DNA from: Pseudomonas sp. FP1742
GTDB lineage: Bacteria > Pseudomonadota > Gammaproteobacteria > Pseudomonadales > Pseudomonadaceae
Length of the DNA stretch: 64,000 bases
Direction: 5' to 3'
NCBI RefSeq assembly: GCF_030687145.1
Contig: NZ_CP117460.1
Location: 992,001 to 1,056,000, forward strand
The notes beneath the pieces are model-generated. The model did not search any database and was not told the origin of the DNA. It saw only the letters and a program-made list of their open reading frames with translations. Position numbers and translations under genes: made by a program. The stretch's first letter is position 1; every line of letters starts with the position of its first letter. Positions 47,663 through 60,410 of the stretch are shown here, one piece after another.

Positions 47663-48636
47663 TACATTACTCCCGCGCGCAGCAAGTCGTGCATGTTCAA
47701 GGCGCCGACCGGGCGGTCTTCGCTGTCGACCACGACCAGCGCATTGATCTTGTGGTCTTCCATGATTTTAAGCGCCTCGGCGGCAAGCATCTCGGCACGT
47801 GCGGTCTTGCCATGGGCGGTCATGACCTGGTCGATGGTGGCGCTGTGGATGTCGATGCTGCGGTCCAGGGTGCGGCGCAGGTCGCCGTCGGTGAAGATCC
47901 CGGCGAGTTTGCCGTCGGCTTCCAGAACCACGGTCATGCCCAAGCCCTTGCGGGTCATTTCCATCAGAGCGTCCTTGAGCAGGGTGCCGCGCTGAACCTG
48001 CGGCAGCTCTTGCCCGGCGTGCATGACGTTTTCCACTTTCAGCAGCAGGCGTCGGCCCAGCGCGCCGCCAGGGTGGGAAAAGGCGAAATCTTCAGCGGTA
48101 AAGCCGCGGGCTTCCAGCAGCGCAACCGCCAGGGCATCGCCCATCACCAGGGCGGCGGTGGTCGACGAGGTCGGTGCCAGGTTCAGCGGGCAGGCTTCGT
48201 GCTCGACGTGAACGTTGAGGTTGACTTCGGCGGCCTTGGCCAGCGCTGAGTCGGGATTGCCGGTGACGCTGATCAATTTGATGCCCAGGCGCTTGATCAG
48301 TGGCAACAGGGTGACGATTTCATTGGTGGAGCCGGAGTTCGACAGCGCCAGGATGATGTCATCGCGAGTGATCATGCCCATGTCGCCGTGGCTGGCTTCG
48401 GCCGGATGTACAAAGAAAGCCGTGGTGCCGGTGCTGGCAAGGGTGGCGGCAATCTTGTTGCCGATATGCCCCGACTTGCCCATGCCGACCACGACCACGC
48501 GGCCTTTGCTGGCCAGAATCATCTCGCAAGCGCGTACGAAATCTGCGTCGATATGGGGCAGCAAGCCTTGTACGGCTTCCAGTTCGAGGCGGATGGTGCG
48601 TTGTGCAGATTGAATCAGGTCGCTGGATTGGTTCAT
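47662..48636 (-). CDS. kdsD: Arabinose-5-phosphate isomerase KdsD
   Basis: 324 residues from the ATG at 48636; the frame to 48699 adds an unlikely hydrophobic tail. A SIS domain (VVVVGMGKSGHIGNKIAATL, SNSGSTNEIVTLL, EACPLNLAPTSSTTAALVMGDAL in parts) is followed by two CBS domains from about residue 205. It makes arabinose-5-phosphate from ribulose-5-phosphate, the first KDO step. First gene of the LPS-to-rpoN series on this strand. Confidence 0.95.
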   Translation of the reverse strand: MNQSSDLIQSAQRTIRLELEAVQGLLPHIDADFVRACEMILASKGRVVVVGMGKSGHIGNKIAATLASTGTTAFFVHPAEASHGDMGMITRDDIILALSNSGSTNEIVTLLPLIKRLGIKLISVTGNPDSALAKAAEVNLNVHVEHEACPLNLAPTSSTTAALVMGDALAVALLEARGFTAEDFAFSHPGGALGRRLLLKVENVMHAGQELPQVQRGTLLKDALMEMTRKGLGMTVVLEADGKLAGIFTDGDLRRTLDRSIDIHSATIDQVMTAHGKTARAEMLAAEALKIMEDHKINALVVVDSEDRPVGALNMHDLLRAGVM

Positions 48637-48793
48637 GTCAGAAATCGTATAGCCTGATGAAAAGGCGGCGATTATAGCGGTAATGATCAAAACCCTCACG
48701 CAAGTTCGTCGCGGTTTGTCATTCCTTGTTACCGAATCCCTCTAAATAGATGATTTCAGGTGGTCATGTTGCTGAACGTGCCCAGCTTGGGCC

Positions 48794-48823
48794 TTGGGCG
48801 CTTGGCCTTTGCAGTGATATAGT
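48794..48823 (+). promoter_or_regulatory. Candidate promoter of the mla operon
   Basis: TTGGGC (48794-48799), 18-bp spacer and TATAGT (48818-48823), about 90 bp before mlaF, in the 276-bp gap divergent from kdsD. Confidence 0.4.
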
Positions 48824-48912
48824 TCGCCGCCAGTTCGGCCTGCCCGGGGAGGTATGTGCTTTCGCCAGAAAGCCAGGCGTCCGAGTGAGAGGCTGCATCG
48901 CAAGGAGTTTAG

Positions 48913-49722
48913 ATGAGTGCCGATAACGCCTACGCGGTCGAGCTGAAGGGACTGACCTTCAAGCGCGGTGCGCGCAGCATTTTCAATAACGTCGATATCC
49001 GCATACCGCGCGGCAAGGTCACCGGTATCATGGGGCCTTCCGGGTGTGGCAAGACCACGCTGTTGCGGCTGATAGGCGCGCAATTGCGCCCCACCAGCGG
49101 CGAAGTCTGGGTCAATGGACAGAACCTGCCGGCGTTGTCGCGTAGCGATCTGTTCGATGCGCGCAAGCAAATGGGTGTGCTGTTTCAGAGTGGCGCACTG
49201 TTTACCGATCTTGATGTGTTCGAGAACGTCGCCTTTCCGCTGCGTGTTCATACCGGGCTGCCGGAAGAAATGATCCGCGACATTGTCCTGCTCAAATTGC
49301 AGGCCGTGGGCTTGCGTGGCGCCATCGACCTGATGCCTGACGAATTGTCCGGCGGCATGAAGCGTCGCGTCGCGCTGGCCCGGGCTATTGCTCTTGATCC
49401 GCAAATCCTCATGTACGACGAGCCCTTTGTTGGTCAGGACCCGATCGCCATGGGCGTGCTGGTACGCCTGATCCGCCTGCTCAACGATGCGCTGGGCATC
49501 ACCAGCATCGTGGTCTCCCACGATCTGGCCGAGACCGCGAGCATCGCCGACTACCTCATCGTGGTGGGCGATGGACAAGTGTTGGGCCAGGGCACGCCCG
49601 AGGATTTGATGAAATCGGACGAGCCACGTATTCGTCAATTCTTGACAGGTGAACCCGACGGCCCGGTCGCATACCACTTTCCAGCGCCGGATTACCGCGC
49701 AGATCTTCTGGGGAAGCGTTGA
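48913..49722 (+). CDS. mlaF: Phospholipid-transport ABC ATPase MlaF
   Basis: 269 residues with AAGGAG before the ATG. Walker [17 protein letters not shown], signature [16 protein letters not shown], Walker [14 protein letters not shown] and switch His in VVSHDLAET. It energises the MlaFEDB complex that keeps outer-membrane lipid asymmetry (formerly Ttg2A in Pseudomonas, linked to toluene tolerance). TGATG overlap with mlaE. Confidence 0.96.
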   Translation: MSADNAYAVELKGLTFKRGARSIFNNVDIRIPRGKVTGIMGPSGCGKTTLLRLIGAQLRPTSGEVWVNGQNLPALSRSDLFDARKQMGVLFQSGALFTDLDVFENVAFPLRVHTGLPEEMIRDIVLLKLQAVGLRGAIDLMPDELSGGMKRRVALARAIALDPQILMYDEPFVGQDPIAMGVLVRLIRLLNDALGITSIVVSHDLAETASIADYLIVVGDGQVLGQGTPEDLMKSDEPRIRQFLTGEPDGPVAYHFPAPDYRADLLGKR

Positions 49723-50519
49723 TGCGCAAGATTTCACTGATAGAAAGAGTGCGCCGCTTCGGCTACGCCGGCATCGATGTGCTGGCGGTATTCGGTCGTT
49801 CGGCGCTGTTCCTGTTTCATGCCTTGCTCGGTCGTGGCGGCATCGGCGGCGGTTTTGGCCTGCTGGTCAAGCAACTGCATTCGGTGGGCGTGATGTCCCT
49901 GGTGATCATCGTGGTCTCCGGGGTGTTTATCGGCATGGTGCTGGCGCTGCAGGGCTTCAACATTCTGTCCAGCTATGGGTCGGAGCAGGCGGTCGGGCAG
50001 ATGGTTGCACTGACGCTGCTGCGTGAGCTGGGGCCGGTGGTCACGGCCTTGCTGTTCGCCGGGCGCGCGGGTTCGGCGCTGACCGCCGAAATCGGCAACA
50101 TGAAATCCACCGAGCAGCTGTCCAGCCTGGAAATGATCGGGGTCGACCCGCTCAAGTACATCATTGCCCCGCGCCTGTGGGCCGGCTTCATTTCCCTGCC
50201 AGTGCTGGCAATGATTTTCAGCGTGGTGGGTATCTGGGGCGGTTCGTGGGTAGCTGTCGACTGGCTGGGGGTCTATGAAGGCTCCTACTGGTCGAACATG
50301 CAAAACAGCGTGACGTTTGTCGACGATGTGCTCAACGGCATTATCAAAAGCATCGTGTTTGCCTTCGTCGTGACCTGGATCGCCGTATTCCAAGGCTATG
50401 ACTGCGAGCCCACTTCCGAGGGGATCAGTCGTGCCACTACCAAGACCGTGGTGTACGCCTCTTTGGCTGTACTCGGCCTGGACTTTATTCTGACCGCCTT
50501 GATGTTTGGAGATTTCTGA
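49722..50519 (+). CDS. mlaE: Phospholipid-transport permease MlaE
   Basis: 265 residues from the ATG at 49722 within the mlaF stop (TGATG). Five or six membrane helices; [48 protein letters not shown] (in parts) and [13 protein letters not shown] [14 protein letters not shown] are the MlaE signature. Overlaps the mlaD start by one base. Confidence 0.96.
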   Translation: MRKISLIERVRRFGYAGIDVLAVFGRSALFLFHALLGRGGIGGGFGLLVKQLHSVGVMSLVIIVVSGVFIGMVLALQGFNILSSYGSEQAVGQMVALTLLRELGPVVTALLFAGRAGSALTAEIGNMKSTEQLSSLEMIGVDPLKYIIAPRLWAGFISLPVLAMIFSVVGIWGGSWVAVDWLGVYEGSYWSNMQNSVTFVDDVLNGIIKSIVFAFVVTWIAVFQGYDCEPTSEGISRATTKTVVYASLAVLGLDFILTALMFGDF

Positions 50520-50986
50520 TGCAAAACCGCACCCTGGAAATCGGTGTCGGCCTTTTCTTGCTGGCTGGCATACTGGCTTTGCTGTTGCTTGCGTTGCGGG
50601 TCAGTGGTCTGTCCCCGAGCGCAGCCACCGATACTTATAAACTTTATGCGTACTTCGATAATATCGCCGGTTTGACGGTCAGAGCTAAAGTGACCATGGC
50701 CGGTGTGACCATCGGCAAGGTCACGGCGATCGATCTGGACCGCGACAGCTTCACTGGTCGGGTGACCATGCAACTGGAGAAGCGCGTAGATAACCTGCCG
50801 ACTGACTCCACCGCATCCATCCTGACTGCTGGCCTGCTGGGTGAGAAATACATCGGCATCAGTGTGGGCGGGGAACAAGCCCTGCTCAAGGATGGCGGGA
50901 CCATCCACGACACGCAGTCGTCGCTGGTGCTTGAGGACCTGATCGGTAAATTCCTGCTCAATACCGTTAGCAAAGACGCTAAATGA
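50519..50986 (+). CDS. mlaD: Phospholipid-binding MCE protein MlaD
   Basis: 155 residues: one N-terminal membrane helix (LFLLAGILALLLLALRVSG) and an MCE domain from about residue 38 (YKLYAYFDNIAGLTVRAKV, GVTIGKVTAIDLD, LLGEKYIGISVGG). It forms a hexameric ring in the periplasm that channels lipids between MlaC and MlaE. Confidence 0.96.
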   Translation: MQNRTLEIGVGLFLLAGILALLLLALRVSGLSPSAATDTYKLYAYFDNIAGLTVRAKVTMAGVTIGKVTAIDLDRDSFTGRVTMQLEKRVDNLPTDSTASILTAGLLGEKYIGISVGGEQALLKDGGTIHDTQSSLVLEDLIGKFLLNTVSKDAK

Positions 50987-50997
50987 GGAGCTTTTAA

Positions 50998-51651
50998 ATG
51001 ATCTCTATCTTACGACGTGGCCTGTTTATATTGCTCGCGGCCCTGCCGTTGATGGCTAACGCCGTGGCGGCGCAGTCGGCGCACGATCTGGTTCAGGACA
51101 CCACGACCCGGATGCTTGCCGACCTATCGGCCAATAAAGAGAAGTACAAGCAGGATCCACAAGACTTTTATACGGCGTTGAATACCATCGTCGGACCTGT
51201 GGTGGATGCCGAGGGCATTTCCAAAAGCATCATGACGGTCAAATACTCGCGCAAAGCAACGCCCGAGCAAATGAAGACGTTTGAAGAAAACTTCAAAAAG
51301 GGCCTGTTCCAGTTTTATGGCAACGCCTTGCTCGAATACAACAACCAGGGCATCACCGTTGAGCCTGCCAAGGATGAGTCGGGAGACCGTACCAGCGTAG
51401 GCATGACGGTCAAGGGCAGCAGCGGCGCGATCTATCCTGTGTCTTACACACTCGAGAAGATCAACGGCGAGTGGAAGCTGCGCAACGTCATTATCAATGG
51501 CATCAACATTGGCAAGCTGTTCCGCGATCAGTTCGCTGATGCAATGCAGCGCAATGGTAACGACCTGGACAAAACCATCAATGGTTGGGCCGGGGAAGTC
51601 GCCAAAGCCAAGGAAAACACCGAAAAAGCTGTCGAGAAGAAAGCCCAATGA
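50998..51651 (+). CDS. mlaC: Periplasmic phospholipid shuttle MlaC
   Basis: 217 residues with a signal peptide (cleavage after ANAVAAQ region, about residue 25). The MlaC/Ttg2D family body carries KYSRKATPEQMKTFEENFKKG, NALLEYNNQGITVEP and LRNVIINGINIGKLFRDQF, and the C-terminus is Lys/Glu-rich. It carries lipid between the outer-membrane MlaA complex and MlaD. Overlaps mlaB by four bases. Confidence 0.94.
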   Translation: MISILRRGLFILLAALPLMANAVAAQSAHDLVQDTTTRMLADLSANKEKYKQDPQDFYTALNTIVGPVVDAEGISKSIMTVKYSRKATPEQMKTFEENFKKGLFQFYGNALLEYNNQGITVEPAKDESGDRTSVGMTVKGSSGAIYPVSYTLEKINGEWKLRNVIINGINIGKLFRDQFADAMQRNGNDLDKTINGWAGEVAKAKENTEKAVEKKAQ

Positions 51652-51953
51652 GTGAGTCGGCCATTCGCATGAGCGAAACCGGCGAGCTGCTGCTCAGCGG
51701 TGTGCTGGATTACCGGACGGGCCCGAACCTGCGCAAGCAGGGGCAGGCGCTGATCAAGTCCAGTAACGCGGCGGCGCTGGTGGTCGATTGCTCCGCAGTG
51801 GAAAAGTCCAGCAGCGTCGGCTTGTCGCTGCTGCTGTGCTTCATGCGCGATGCCCAGGCGGCTGGCAAGGCCCTGAGCATTCGCGCAATGCCCGAAGACA
51901 TGCGCGAAATCGCTCAGGTCAGCGAATTGACCGAGCTGTTGGCGCACCCCTAA
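51648..51953 (+). CDS. mlaB: STAS-domain protein MlaB
   Basis: 101 residues from the ATG at 51648 overlapping the mlaC stop (ATGA). A single STAS domain, with VVDCSAVEKSSSVGLSLLLC holding the conserved helix start. In E. coli MlaB binds MlaF and steadies the complex. A terminator follows. Confidence 0.9.
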   Translation: MSESAIRMSETGELLLSGVLDYRTGPNLRKQGQALIKSSNAAALVVDCSAVEKSSSVGLSLLLCFMRDAQAAGKALSIRAMPEDMREIAQVSELTELLAHP

Positions 51954-51967
51954 CCGGCATCTATAAA

Positions 51968-52023
51968 GAAGCCCCCCGTCAGAGTCCTGCTTCGCGGGGT
52001 TCGCAGGCGCGGGGCTTTTTTGT
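51968..52023 (+). terminator. Terminator of the mla operon
   Basis: AAGCCCC ... GGGGCTTTTTT closes a larger stem-loop with an inner CGCGGGG/CCTGC segment. T-run at 52016-52021, 60 nt after mlaB and just before ibaG. Confidence 0.75.
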
Positions 52024-52067
52024 ATGATGTCCGACCCGCGCGCACAGGGCGCCGATTGAGGTTGAGC

Positions 52068-53595
<1,528 letters not shown>

Positions 53596-53721
53596 TTTCC
53601 GCTGCATGGGCGCAGGGACGTGCCCGTTGATTTGTTGAAGTCGAGTCTGTTTCAGGCTCGATGTGTGTCCGGCGCCGTTTGCGACCGGGCATGAGTACCT
53701 TGATAAGGACTGACGTTTCCC

Positions 53722-54357
53722 ATGTTGACTATCGCACTGTCCAAGGGCCGCATCCTTGACGACACCCTGCCGCTTCTGGCTGAAGCGGGCATCGTGCCGA
53801 CCGAGAATCCGGACAAGAGCCGCAAGCTGATCATCCCCACGACCCAGGCCGATGTGCGCTTGCTGATCGTGCGTGCCACCGATGTGCCGACCTATGTCGA
53901 GCATGGTGCCGCCGACCTGGGCGTCGCCGGTAAAGACGTGCTGATGGAATACGGCGGCCAGGGGCTGTACGAACCACTGGACCTGCAAATCGCCCAGTGC
54001 AAACTGATGACGGCCGGCAAAGTCGGCGCAGTCGAGCCCAAGGGCCGCCTGCGCATCGCCACCAAGTTCGTCAACGTCGCCAAGCGCTACTACGCCGAAC
54101 AGGGTCGTCAGGTCGACATCATCAAGCTCTACGGCTCGATGGAACTGGCGCCGCTGATCGGTCTGGCGGACAAGATCATCGACGTGGTCGACACCGGTAA
54201 CACGCTGCGGGCCAACGGCCTGGAGCCACAGGATTTCATCGCTGCCATCAGCTCCCGTCTGATCGTCAACAAGGCGTCGATGAAAATGCAGCATGCCCGT
54301 ATCCAGGCGTTGATCGACACCCTGCGCAAGGCAGTGGAGTCTCGACACCGCGGCTGA
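53722..54357 (+). CDS. hisG: ATP phosphoribosyltransferase HisG, short form
   Basis: 211 residues. [35 protein letters not shown] and [18 protein letters not shown] [17 protein letters not shown] are HisG features. It lacks the C-terminal regulatory domain, so it is the HisG(S) form that needs HisZ, encoded outside this window. First step of histidine synthesis. A 126-bp gap parts it from hisD. Confidence 0.96.
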   Translation: MLTIALSKGRILDDTLPLLAEAGIVPTENPDKSRKLIIPTTQADVRLLIVRATDVPTYVEHGAADLGVAGKDVLMEYGGQGLYEPLDLQIAQCKLMTAGKVGAVEPKGRLRIATKFVNVAKRYYAEQGRQVDIIKLYGSMELAPLIGLADKIIDVVDTGNTLRANGLEPQDFIAAISSRLIVNKASMKMQHARIQALIDTLRKAVESRHRG

Positions 54358-54483
54358 TTCACCTGCGCGGCCATAAACCGCGCCCGTCTATCCGCCTCAT
54401 AGCCAGAATTCTCAGGTGCCCAAGCGGAAACGACTGCTAAGTTAGGGCGCCTGAGTTTTTGCCAATCCTATGAGGCTCTCGCT

Positions 54484-55809
54484 ATGACCGCACCGACTGC
54501 AATTCGCCGACTCAACGCTGCTGACCCGGATTTCGCACATCATCTGGATCATCTGCTGAGCTGGGAAAGTGTGTCTGACGACTCGGTCAATCAGCGGGTG
54601 CTGGACATCATCAAGGCCGTGCGCGAGCGTGGCGATGCGGCGGTGGTCGAGTTCACCCAGAAGTTCGACGGCCTGCAAGTGGCGTCCATGGCGGACCTGA
54701 TCCTGCCGCGCGAACGCCTGGAACTGGCATTGACCCGCATCACCGTGCCTCAGCGCGAAGCCCTGGAAAAAGCCGCGACCCGTGTGCGCAGCTACCACGA
54801 AAAACAGAAACAGGACTCCTGGAGCTACACCGAAGCCGATGGCACGGTGCTGGGCCAGAAGGTCACGCCACTGGATCGCGCCGGTCTGTATGTGCCGGGC
54901 GGCAAGGCGTCCTACCCGTCATCGGTACTGATGAACGCGATTCCGGCCAAGGTGGCAGGCGTGACCGAAGTGGTCATGGTCGTGCCGACCCCGCGCGGTG
55001 AAGTCAACGAGCTGGTGCTGGCCGCGGCCTGCATCGCCGGAGTCGACCGGGTGTTCACCATCGGCGGCGCCCAGGCAGTTGCGGCGCTGGCCTACGGCAC
55101 CGAAAGCGTGCCGAAGGTCGACAAAGTGGTTGGCCCGGGAAACATCTATGTCGCCACCGCCAAGCGCCACGTGTTCGGCCAGGTCGGCATCGACATGATC
55201 GCCGGCCCTTCGGAAATTCTGGTGGTGTGTGACGGCCAGACCGATCCGGACTGGATCGCCATGGACCTGTTCTCCCAGGCCGAGCACGACGAAGACGCCC
55301 AGGCGATTCTGGTCAGCCCGGACGCCGAGTTCCTCGACAAAGTGGCGGCGAGCATCGCCAAATTGCTGCCGACCATGGAGCGCGCCGAGATCATCGAAAC
55401 CTCGATCAATGGCCGTGGCGCGCTGATCAAGGTTCGCGACATGGAACAGGCCATCGAAGTGGCCAACCGCATTGCCCCAGAGCACCTGGAGCTGTCGGTC
55501 GCCGATCCACAGGCCTGGCTGCCGCAGATCCGCCACGCCGGCGCGATCTTCATGGGCCGCCACACTTCCGAAGCCCTGGGCGACTACTGCGCAGGTCCGA
55601 ACCACGTATTGCCGACCTCCGGCACTGCGCGCTTCTCCTCGCCCCTGGGTGTTTACGACTTCCAGAAACGTTCGTCGATCATCTTCTGCTCCGAGCAGGG
55701 TGCCTCCGAACTGGGCAAGACCGCCTCCGTACTGGCCCGTGGCGAATCGCTGAGCGCTCACGCCCGCAGTGCTGAATACCGCATTCTTGATGACAAGCAG
55801 GGGAACTGA
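54484..55809 (+). CDS. hisD: Histidinol dehydrogenase HisD
   Basis: 441 residues. [45 protein letters not shown] and PEHLELSV, with Zn-binding residues in [10 protein letters not shown] and the late [20 protein letters not shown] (in parts), are as in known enzymes. It oxidises histidinol to histidine in two NAD+-dependent steps. hisC starts two bases after it. Confidence 0.97.
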   Translation: MTAPTAIRRLNAADPDFAHHLDHLLSWESVSDDSVNQRVLDIIKAVRERGDAAVVEFTQKFDGLQVASMADLILPRERLELALTRITVPQREALEKAATRVRSYHEKQKQDSWSYTEADGTVLGQKVTPLDRAGLYVPGGKASYPSSVLMNAIPAKVAGVTEVVMVVPTPRGEVNELVLAAACIAGVDRVFTIGGAQAVAALAYGTESVPKVDKVVGPGNIYVATAKRHVFGQVGIDMIAGPSEILVVCDGQTDPDWIAMDLFSQAEHDEDAQAILVSPDAEFLDKVAASIAKLLPTMERAEIIETSINGRGALIKVRDMEQAIEVANRIAPEHLELSVADPQAWLPQIRHAGAIFMGRHTSEALGDYCAGPNHVLPTSGTARFSSPLGVYDFQKRSSIIFCSEQGASELGKTASVLARGESLSAHARSAEYRILDDKQGN

Positions 55810-55811
55810 AC

Positions 55812-56864
55812 ATGAGTAAATTCTGGAGCCCGTTCGTCAAGAATCTGGTGCCTTATGTGCCGGGCGAGCAGCCGAAACTGGCAAAACTGGTGAAGCTCAA
55901 CACCAACGAAAACCCGTACGGTCCATCGCCTAAAGCCCTGGCGGCGATGCAAACCGAACTGAACGACAACCTGCGTCTGTACCCGGACCCGAACAGCGAC
56001 CTGCTCAAGCAAGCCGTTGCCAAGTACTACGGCGTGCAGGGCAATCAGGTGTTCCTCGGTAACGGTTCCGATGAAGTCCTGGCGCACATCTTTCACGGTT
56101 TGCTGCAGCACGATAAACCGCTGCTGTTCCCGGACATCAGCTACAGCTTTTACCCGGTTTACTGCGGGTTGTATGGCATCAAGTTCGATGCGGTTGCGCT
56201 GGACGAACAGTTCCAGATCAACCCGGCGGACTATGCCAAGCCGAACGGCGGGATCATCTTTCCGAACCCGAATGCGCCGACCGGTTGCCTGTTGGCACTG
56301 GACGCTGTTGAGCAAATCCTCAAGGCCAGCCCGGATTCGGTGGTCGTGGTGGATGAGGCTTACATCGACTTCGGCGGTGAAACGGCGATCACGCTGGTGG
56401 ACCGTTATCCGAACCTGTTGGTGACGCAGACCCTGTCCAAGTCCCGTTCCCTGGCCGGCCTGCGGGTTGGCCTGGCTGTGGGGCACCCGGACCTGATCGA
56501 GGCGCTGGAGCGGATCAAGAACAGCTTCAACTCCTACCCGCTTGATCGCCTGGCGATTGTAGGGGCTGCGGCGGCGTTCGAAGATCGCGAGTATTTCGAC
56601 AAGACCTGCCGGTTGGTCATCGAGAGTCGCGAGAAGGTGGTCGCGCAACTGGAGGCGAAGGGGTTTGAAGTGTTGCCGTCGGCGGCGAACTTCATTTTCG
56701 CCCGTCACCCGAAGCACGATGCGGCGGGGCTGGCGGCGAAGTTGCGCGAACAGGGCGTGATTGTTCGGCACTTCAAGCAAGAGCGGATTGCCCAGTTCCT
56801 GCGGATCTCCATTGGCGCGCCAGAGCAGAATCAGGCGTTAATTGATGGTTTGGGTGACCTATAG
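55812..56864 (+). CDS. hisC: Histidinol-phosphate aminotransferase HisC
   Basis: 350 residues, fold type [42 protein letters not shown] and PLP lysine in [16 protein letters not shown] (about residue 214). It converts imidazole-acetol phosphate to histidinol phosphate. It ends the hisG-hisD-hisC series and is followed by a long hairpin. Confidence 0.96.
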   Translation: MSKFWSPFVKNLVPYVPGEQPKLAKLVKLNTNENPYGPSPKALAAMQTELNDNLRLYPDPNSDLLKQAVAKYYGVQGNQVFLGNGSDEVLAHIFHGLLQHDKPLLFPDISYSFYPVYCGLYGIKFDAVALDEQFQINPADYAKPNGGIIFPNPNAPTGCLLALDAVEQILKASPDSVVVVDEAYIDFGGETAITLVDRYPNLLVTQTLSKSRSLAGLRVGLAVGHPDLIEALERIKNSFNSYPLDRLAIVGAAAAFEDREYFDKTCRLVIESREKVVAQLEAKGFEVLPSAANFIFARHPKHDAAGLAAKLREQGVIVRHFKQERIAQFLRISIGAPEQNQALIDGLGDL

Positions 56865-56870
56865 GGTTTT

Positions 56871-56932
56871 AAACTAACAATTGCACTGATCAGACTTAAT
56901 GAGCCATTTGATCAGTGCAGTTCTGTTAGTTT
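56871..56932. terminator. Long composite hairpin at the hisC / 56926 gene junction
   Basis: Two nested stems: AAACTAACA with TGTTAGTTT, and TGCACTGATCA (56882-56892) with TGATCAGTGCA (56909-56919). It spans both 3' ends and includes the stop codon of the minus-strand gene, so it can terminate either transcript. Confidence 0.75.
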
Positions 56933-57315
56933 GAAACGATATCTACGTCAAATTCTCCGCTGATCTGTTCATTGTCTTTCAGTTTGAAAGTATATTTTCC
57001 TTTAGCATAGCGTTGTGAATCTGTGAAGATGATCTCTATCGAGCCTTCCACAGCGTTATTACCGTTATGCGCCCATGTAAGATAGGGGAGCGGGAAGTCT
57101 TTTGGATATTCTTTTGTTACTTTTTCGTTATTCTTGATTCCGGGCGGAAAACCGATACTCACCCGTGGGTTTTCCCAGCCTCCGATGATATATCCGGAAC
57201 GCTCCGGCGAGTTCCCGGAAAAGAGATGATAATCCACATCTGTGGTTTCGACTTCAGCTCCATCATTAACTTTTACCGTAAATGTACCTTTACTTGTAGG
57301 TTTGTGTTGATCCAT
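56926..57315 (-). CDS. Small hypothetical beta-rich protein
   Basis: 129 residues from the ATG at 57315, with GGGAGC about eight bases upstream. No signal peptide or membrane segment. Strand-rich: KGTFTVKVNDGAEVETTDV, GGWENPRVSIGFPPG, EGSIEIIFTD, KGKYTFKLKDNEQISGEFDV. I do not recognise it. Its DNA is clearly more AT-rich than the neighbouring his genes (many AAA, ATT and GAT codons), which suggests acquisition. It lies between hisC and algW together with the remnant at 57570. Confidence 0.6.
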   Translation of the reverse strand: MDQHKPTSKGTFTVKVNDGAEVETTDVDYHLFSGNSPERSGYIIGGWENPRVSIGFPPGIKNNEKVTKEYPKDFPLPYLTWAHNGNNAVEGSIEIIFTDSQRYAKGKYTFKLKDNEQISGEFDVDIVSN

Positions 57316-57569
57316 GAGTCAAGCTCCCTTGGTTAATTATAAGTTGCAGAAGGCAAGGATAATGTGGCTTCTTAAGATCTAAATTAACTTTGATGTCTGG
57401 GTGAGGCTACTGACATAAATGACAGTTTTTTAGCATTGTTTTGAATAATAAATCGTTGTTTTAAAGTTTTTGTGCTCCACGTTTGGCTGCCTTCAATACG
57501 GACCTTGGAGCGAGGCTTGCCTGCAAAAAGCGATTACGTGGTGCAACAGGTGTTGCCGTTTTTCGCGGA
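57316..57569. other. AT-rich gene-free spacer
   Basis: Probably the promoter region of the minus-strand gene at 57315; no repeat or clear promoter was picked. AT content is high to about 57475, then returns to the genome norm. Confidence 0.4.
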
Positions 57570-57963
57570 CTAATTGAAAACCCCGCGCGTCGCCACATCC
57601 GGATTGTCCTTCAGCACAATCTCCATCAGCGGATCGACCTCTGGCAGAGTCAGCAATTTCATCTGATCAAGTTTCGGCAGTTTTGCTCCTGGCTGGTAAA
57701 TCGCCAGGCGTCGGTGCCCGGGTCGAGTGCGAAGACGTTTTCCTTTTCGATATGGAAGGCGGCGAGGGTGGTACTCAAGCAGTCGTGAAGGGCCGTGTCG
57801 GTTTTGGTAGCGCTGGAAGAACGCGTTGCGCAGTGACCCTTGATCGAGCCGGGGGATTCGTAGTCGGAGATGACGCTGATGGCGTCCAGTTCAGGGCTTG
57901 GGATGCTTCGGAGATGACTGGATCCCCCTGCAGACAAAGGACCGGGCCTGCGAGGGAAGCCAT
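57570..57963 (-). pseudogene. Frameshifted remnant of an unidentified gene
   Basis: Coding-like sequence on the minus strand passes through three frames: MASLAGPVLCLQGDPVISE from the ATG at 57963; then LDAISVISDYESPGSIKG to FALDPGTDAWRFT (about 57890 to 57695), with strong GC-third codon bias; then KLPKLDQMKLLTLPEVDP to a stop at 57570. Two frameshifts, near 57890 and 57695, would be needed to join them. No single open frame covers the region. I do not recognise the family. It could also be two short overlapping genes, but the sharp switch in codon bias favours decay. Confidence 0.55.
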
Positions 57964-58120
57964 GCTTCTAGACGACTTGTTATGTCGTTCAATAGTCATA
58001 TTGAAACAACATAACGTGCCTGGTGTGAGTATCTGCTGTAACAGCTTCGGAGTTAAGGGGCTGCTGATTGTGCAAAAAAAGTCGTCCGAACACGGCCCGA
58101 ACCTTCAGCAGCTCCTTGGC

Positions 58121-59278
<1,158 letters not shown>

Positions 59279-59381
59279 TAAGCACGTCCTACAGAGGTTG
59301 CAGGCGGTGTGAGACCGCCCATAATGTCGCGCATTATACGAGGCCGCGCGCGCCTCTGAACGGGATATTTAGGAGTCTTTT

Positions 59382-60140
59382 ATGGCCGTCGCCTTGAGCA
59401 CCCTGGTCGAAGAAGCCGACCGCTATCTTGCCAGTGCGAAGATCGCCGATTACTGCCCCAACGGTTTGCAGGTCGAAGGCCGGCCGCAAGTGATGCGCAT
59501 CGTCAGCGGCGTCACCGCCAGCCAGGCGTTGCTGGACGCCGCGGTGGAGGCCCAGGCCGATCTGGTGCTGGTGCATCACGGCTATTTCTGGAAAGGCGAG
59601 AACCCGTGCATCACCGGTATGAAGCAGCGCCGGTTGAAAACCCTGCTCAAGCACGACATCAGCCTGCTGTCCTATCACTTGCCGCTGGACCTGCACCCGG
59701 AAGTCGGCAACAACGTGCAGCTCGCCCGGCAGCTGGACATTACCGTCGAAGGCCCGCTGGATCCGGACAATCTGAAAATCGTCGGCCTGGTCGGCTCGTT
59801 GAGCGAACCGATGACCCCCCGCGATTTCGCCCGCCGCGTGCAGGAAGTCATGGGGCGCGAGCCATTGCTGATCGAAGGCAGCGAGATGATTCGTCGGGTC
59901 GGGTGGTGCACCGGTGGTGGCCAGGGTTACATTGACCAGGCGGTGTTGGCCGGCGTCGATCTGTACCTCAGTGGCGAGGCCTCCGAGCAGACGTTCCACA
60001 GCGCCCGGGAAAACGACATCAGTTTCATCGCTGCCGGCCACCATGCCACTGAGCGTTACGGTGTGCAGGCTTTGGGCGATTACCTGGCACGACGTTTCGC
60101 CCTCGAGCACATCTTCATCGATTGCCCGAACCCTATTTGA
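59382..60140 (+). CDS. Nif3-like dinuclear metal-centre protein (YbgI)
   Basis: 252 residues, normal size. Metal ligands in LVLVHHGYFWKGE (His pair) and AAGHHATERYG near the C-terminus, with the entry motif CPNGLQVEGRPQV. The YbgI/NIF3 family forms hexameric toroids and has a suggested role as a hydrolase; E. coli YbgI was linked to GTP cyclohydrolase I-like activity and DNA-damage tolerance, but the role is not settled. A REP pair follows. Confidence 0.92.
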   Translation: MAVALSTLVEEADRYLASAKIADYCPNGLQVEGRPQVMRIVSGVTASQALLDAAVEAQADLVLVHHGYFWKGENPCITGMKQRRLKTLLKHDISLLSYHLPLDLHPEVGNNVQLARQLDITVEGPLDPDNLKIVGLVGSLSEPMTPRDFARRVQEVMGREPLLIEGSEMIRRVGWCTGGGQGYIDQAVLAGVDLYLSGEASEQTFHSARENDISFIAAGHHATERYGVQALGDYLARRFALEHIFIDCPNPI

Positions 60141-60174
60141 CGGGCGGATTGTTGATGAACGCCCCAGGATCAAA

Positions 60175-60265
60175 TGGGGGAGCGGGCTTGCTCGCGAAAG
60201 CGGTGTATCAGTCAACATCTCTGTTGAATGTGAATCCGTCTTCGCGAGCAAGCCCGCTCCCACAC
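60175..60265. repeat. REP doublet (GTGGGAGCGGGCTTGCTCGC family)
   Basis: Direct arm near 60175-60199 (one base off the core) and inverse arm TTCGCGAGCAAGCCCGCTCCCAC at 60241-60263. It lies upstream of the cysD promoter region. Confidence 0.85.
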
Positions 60266-60289
60266 AAGTCCTCAAACACCCGAACGGGG

Positions 60290-60307
60290 GGGTATATTCA
60301 TATACCC
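60290..60307. promoter_or_regulatory. Perfect palindrome upstream of cysD
   Basis: GGGTATAT-TC-ATATACCC, 104 bp before cysD. A candidate operator for sulfur control (CysB or a related LysR-type factor) or a core promoter element; not assigned by direct knowledge. Confidence 0.45.
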
Positions 60308-60410
60308 TTTCGATCTAGCAGCCGTCCTGATTAGAAGAGGGCGCTGTGCTAGGATTCCCCGCTCGAACACGGCCCGCAGGCCGTCCATAAGATCGTTTTC
60401 GTGAGTAGCC

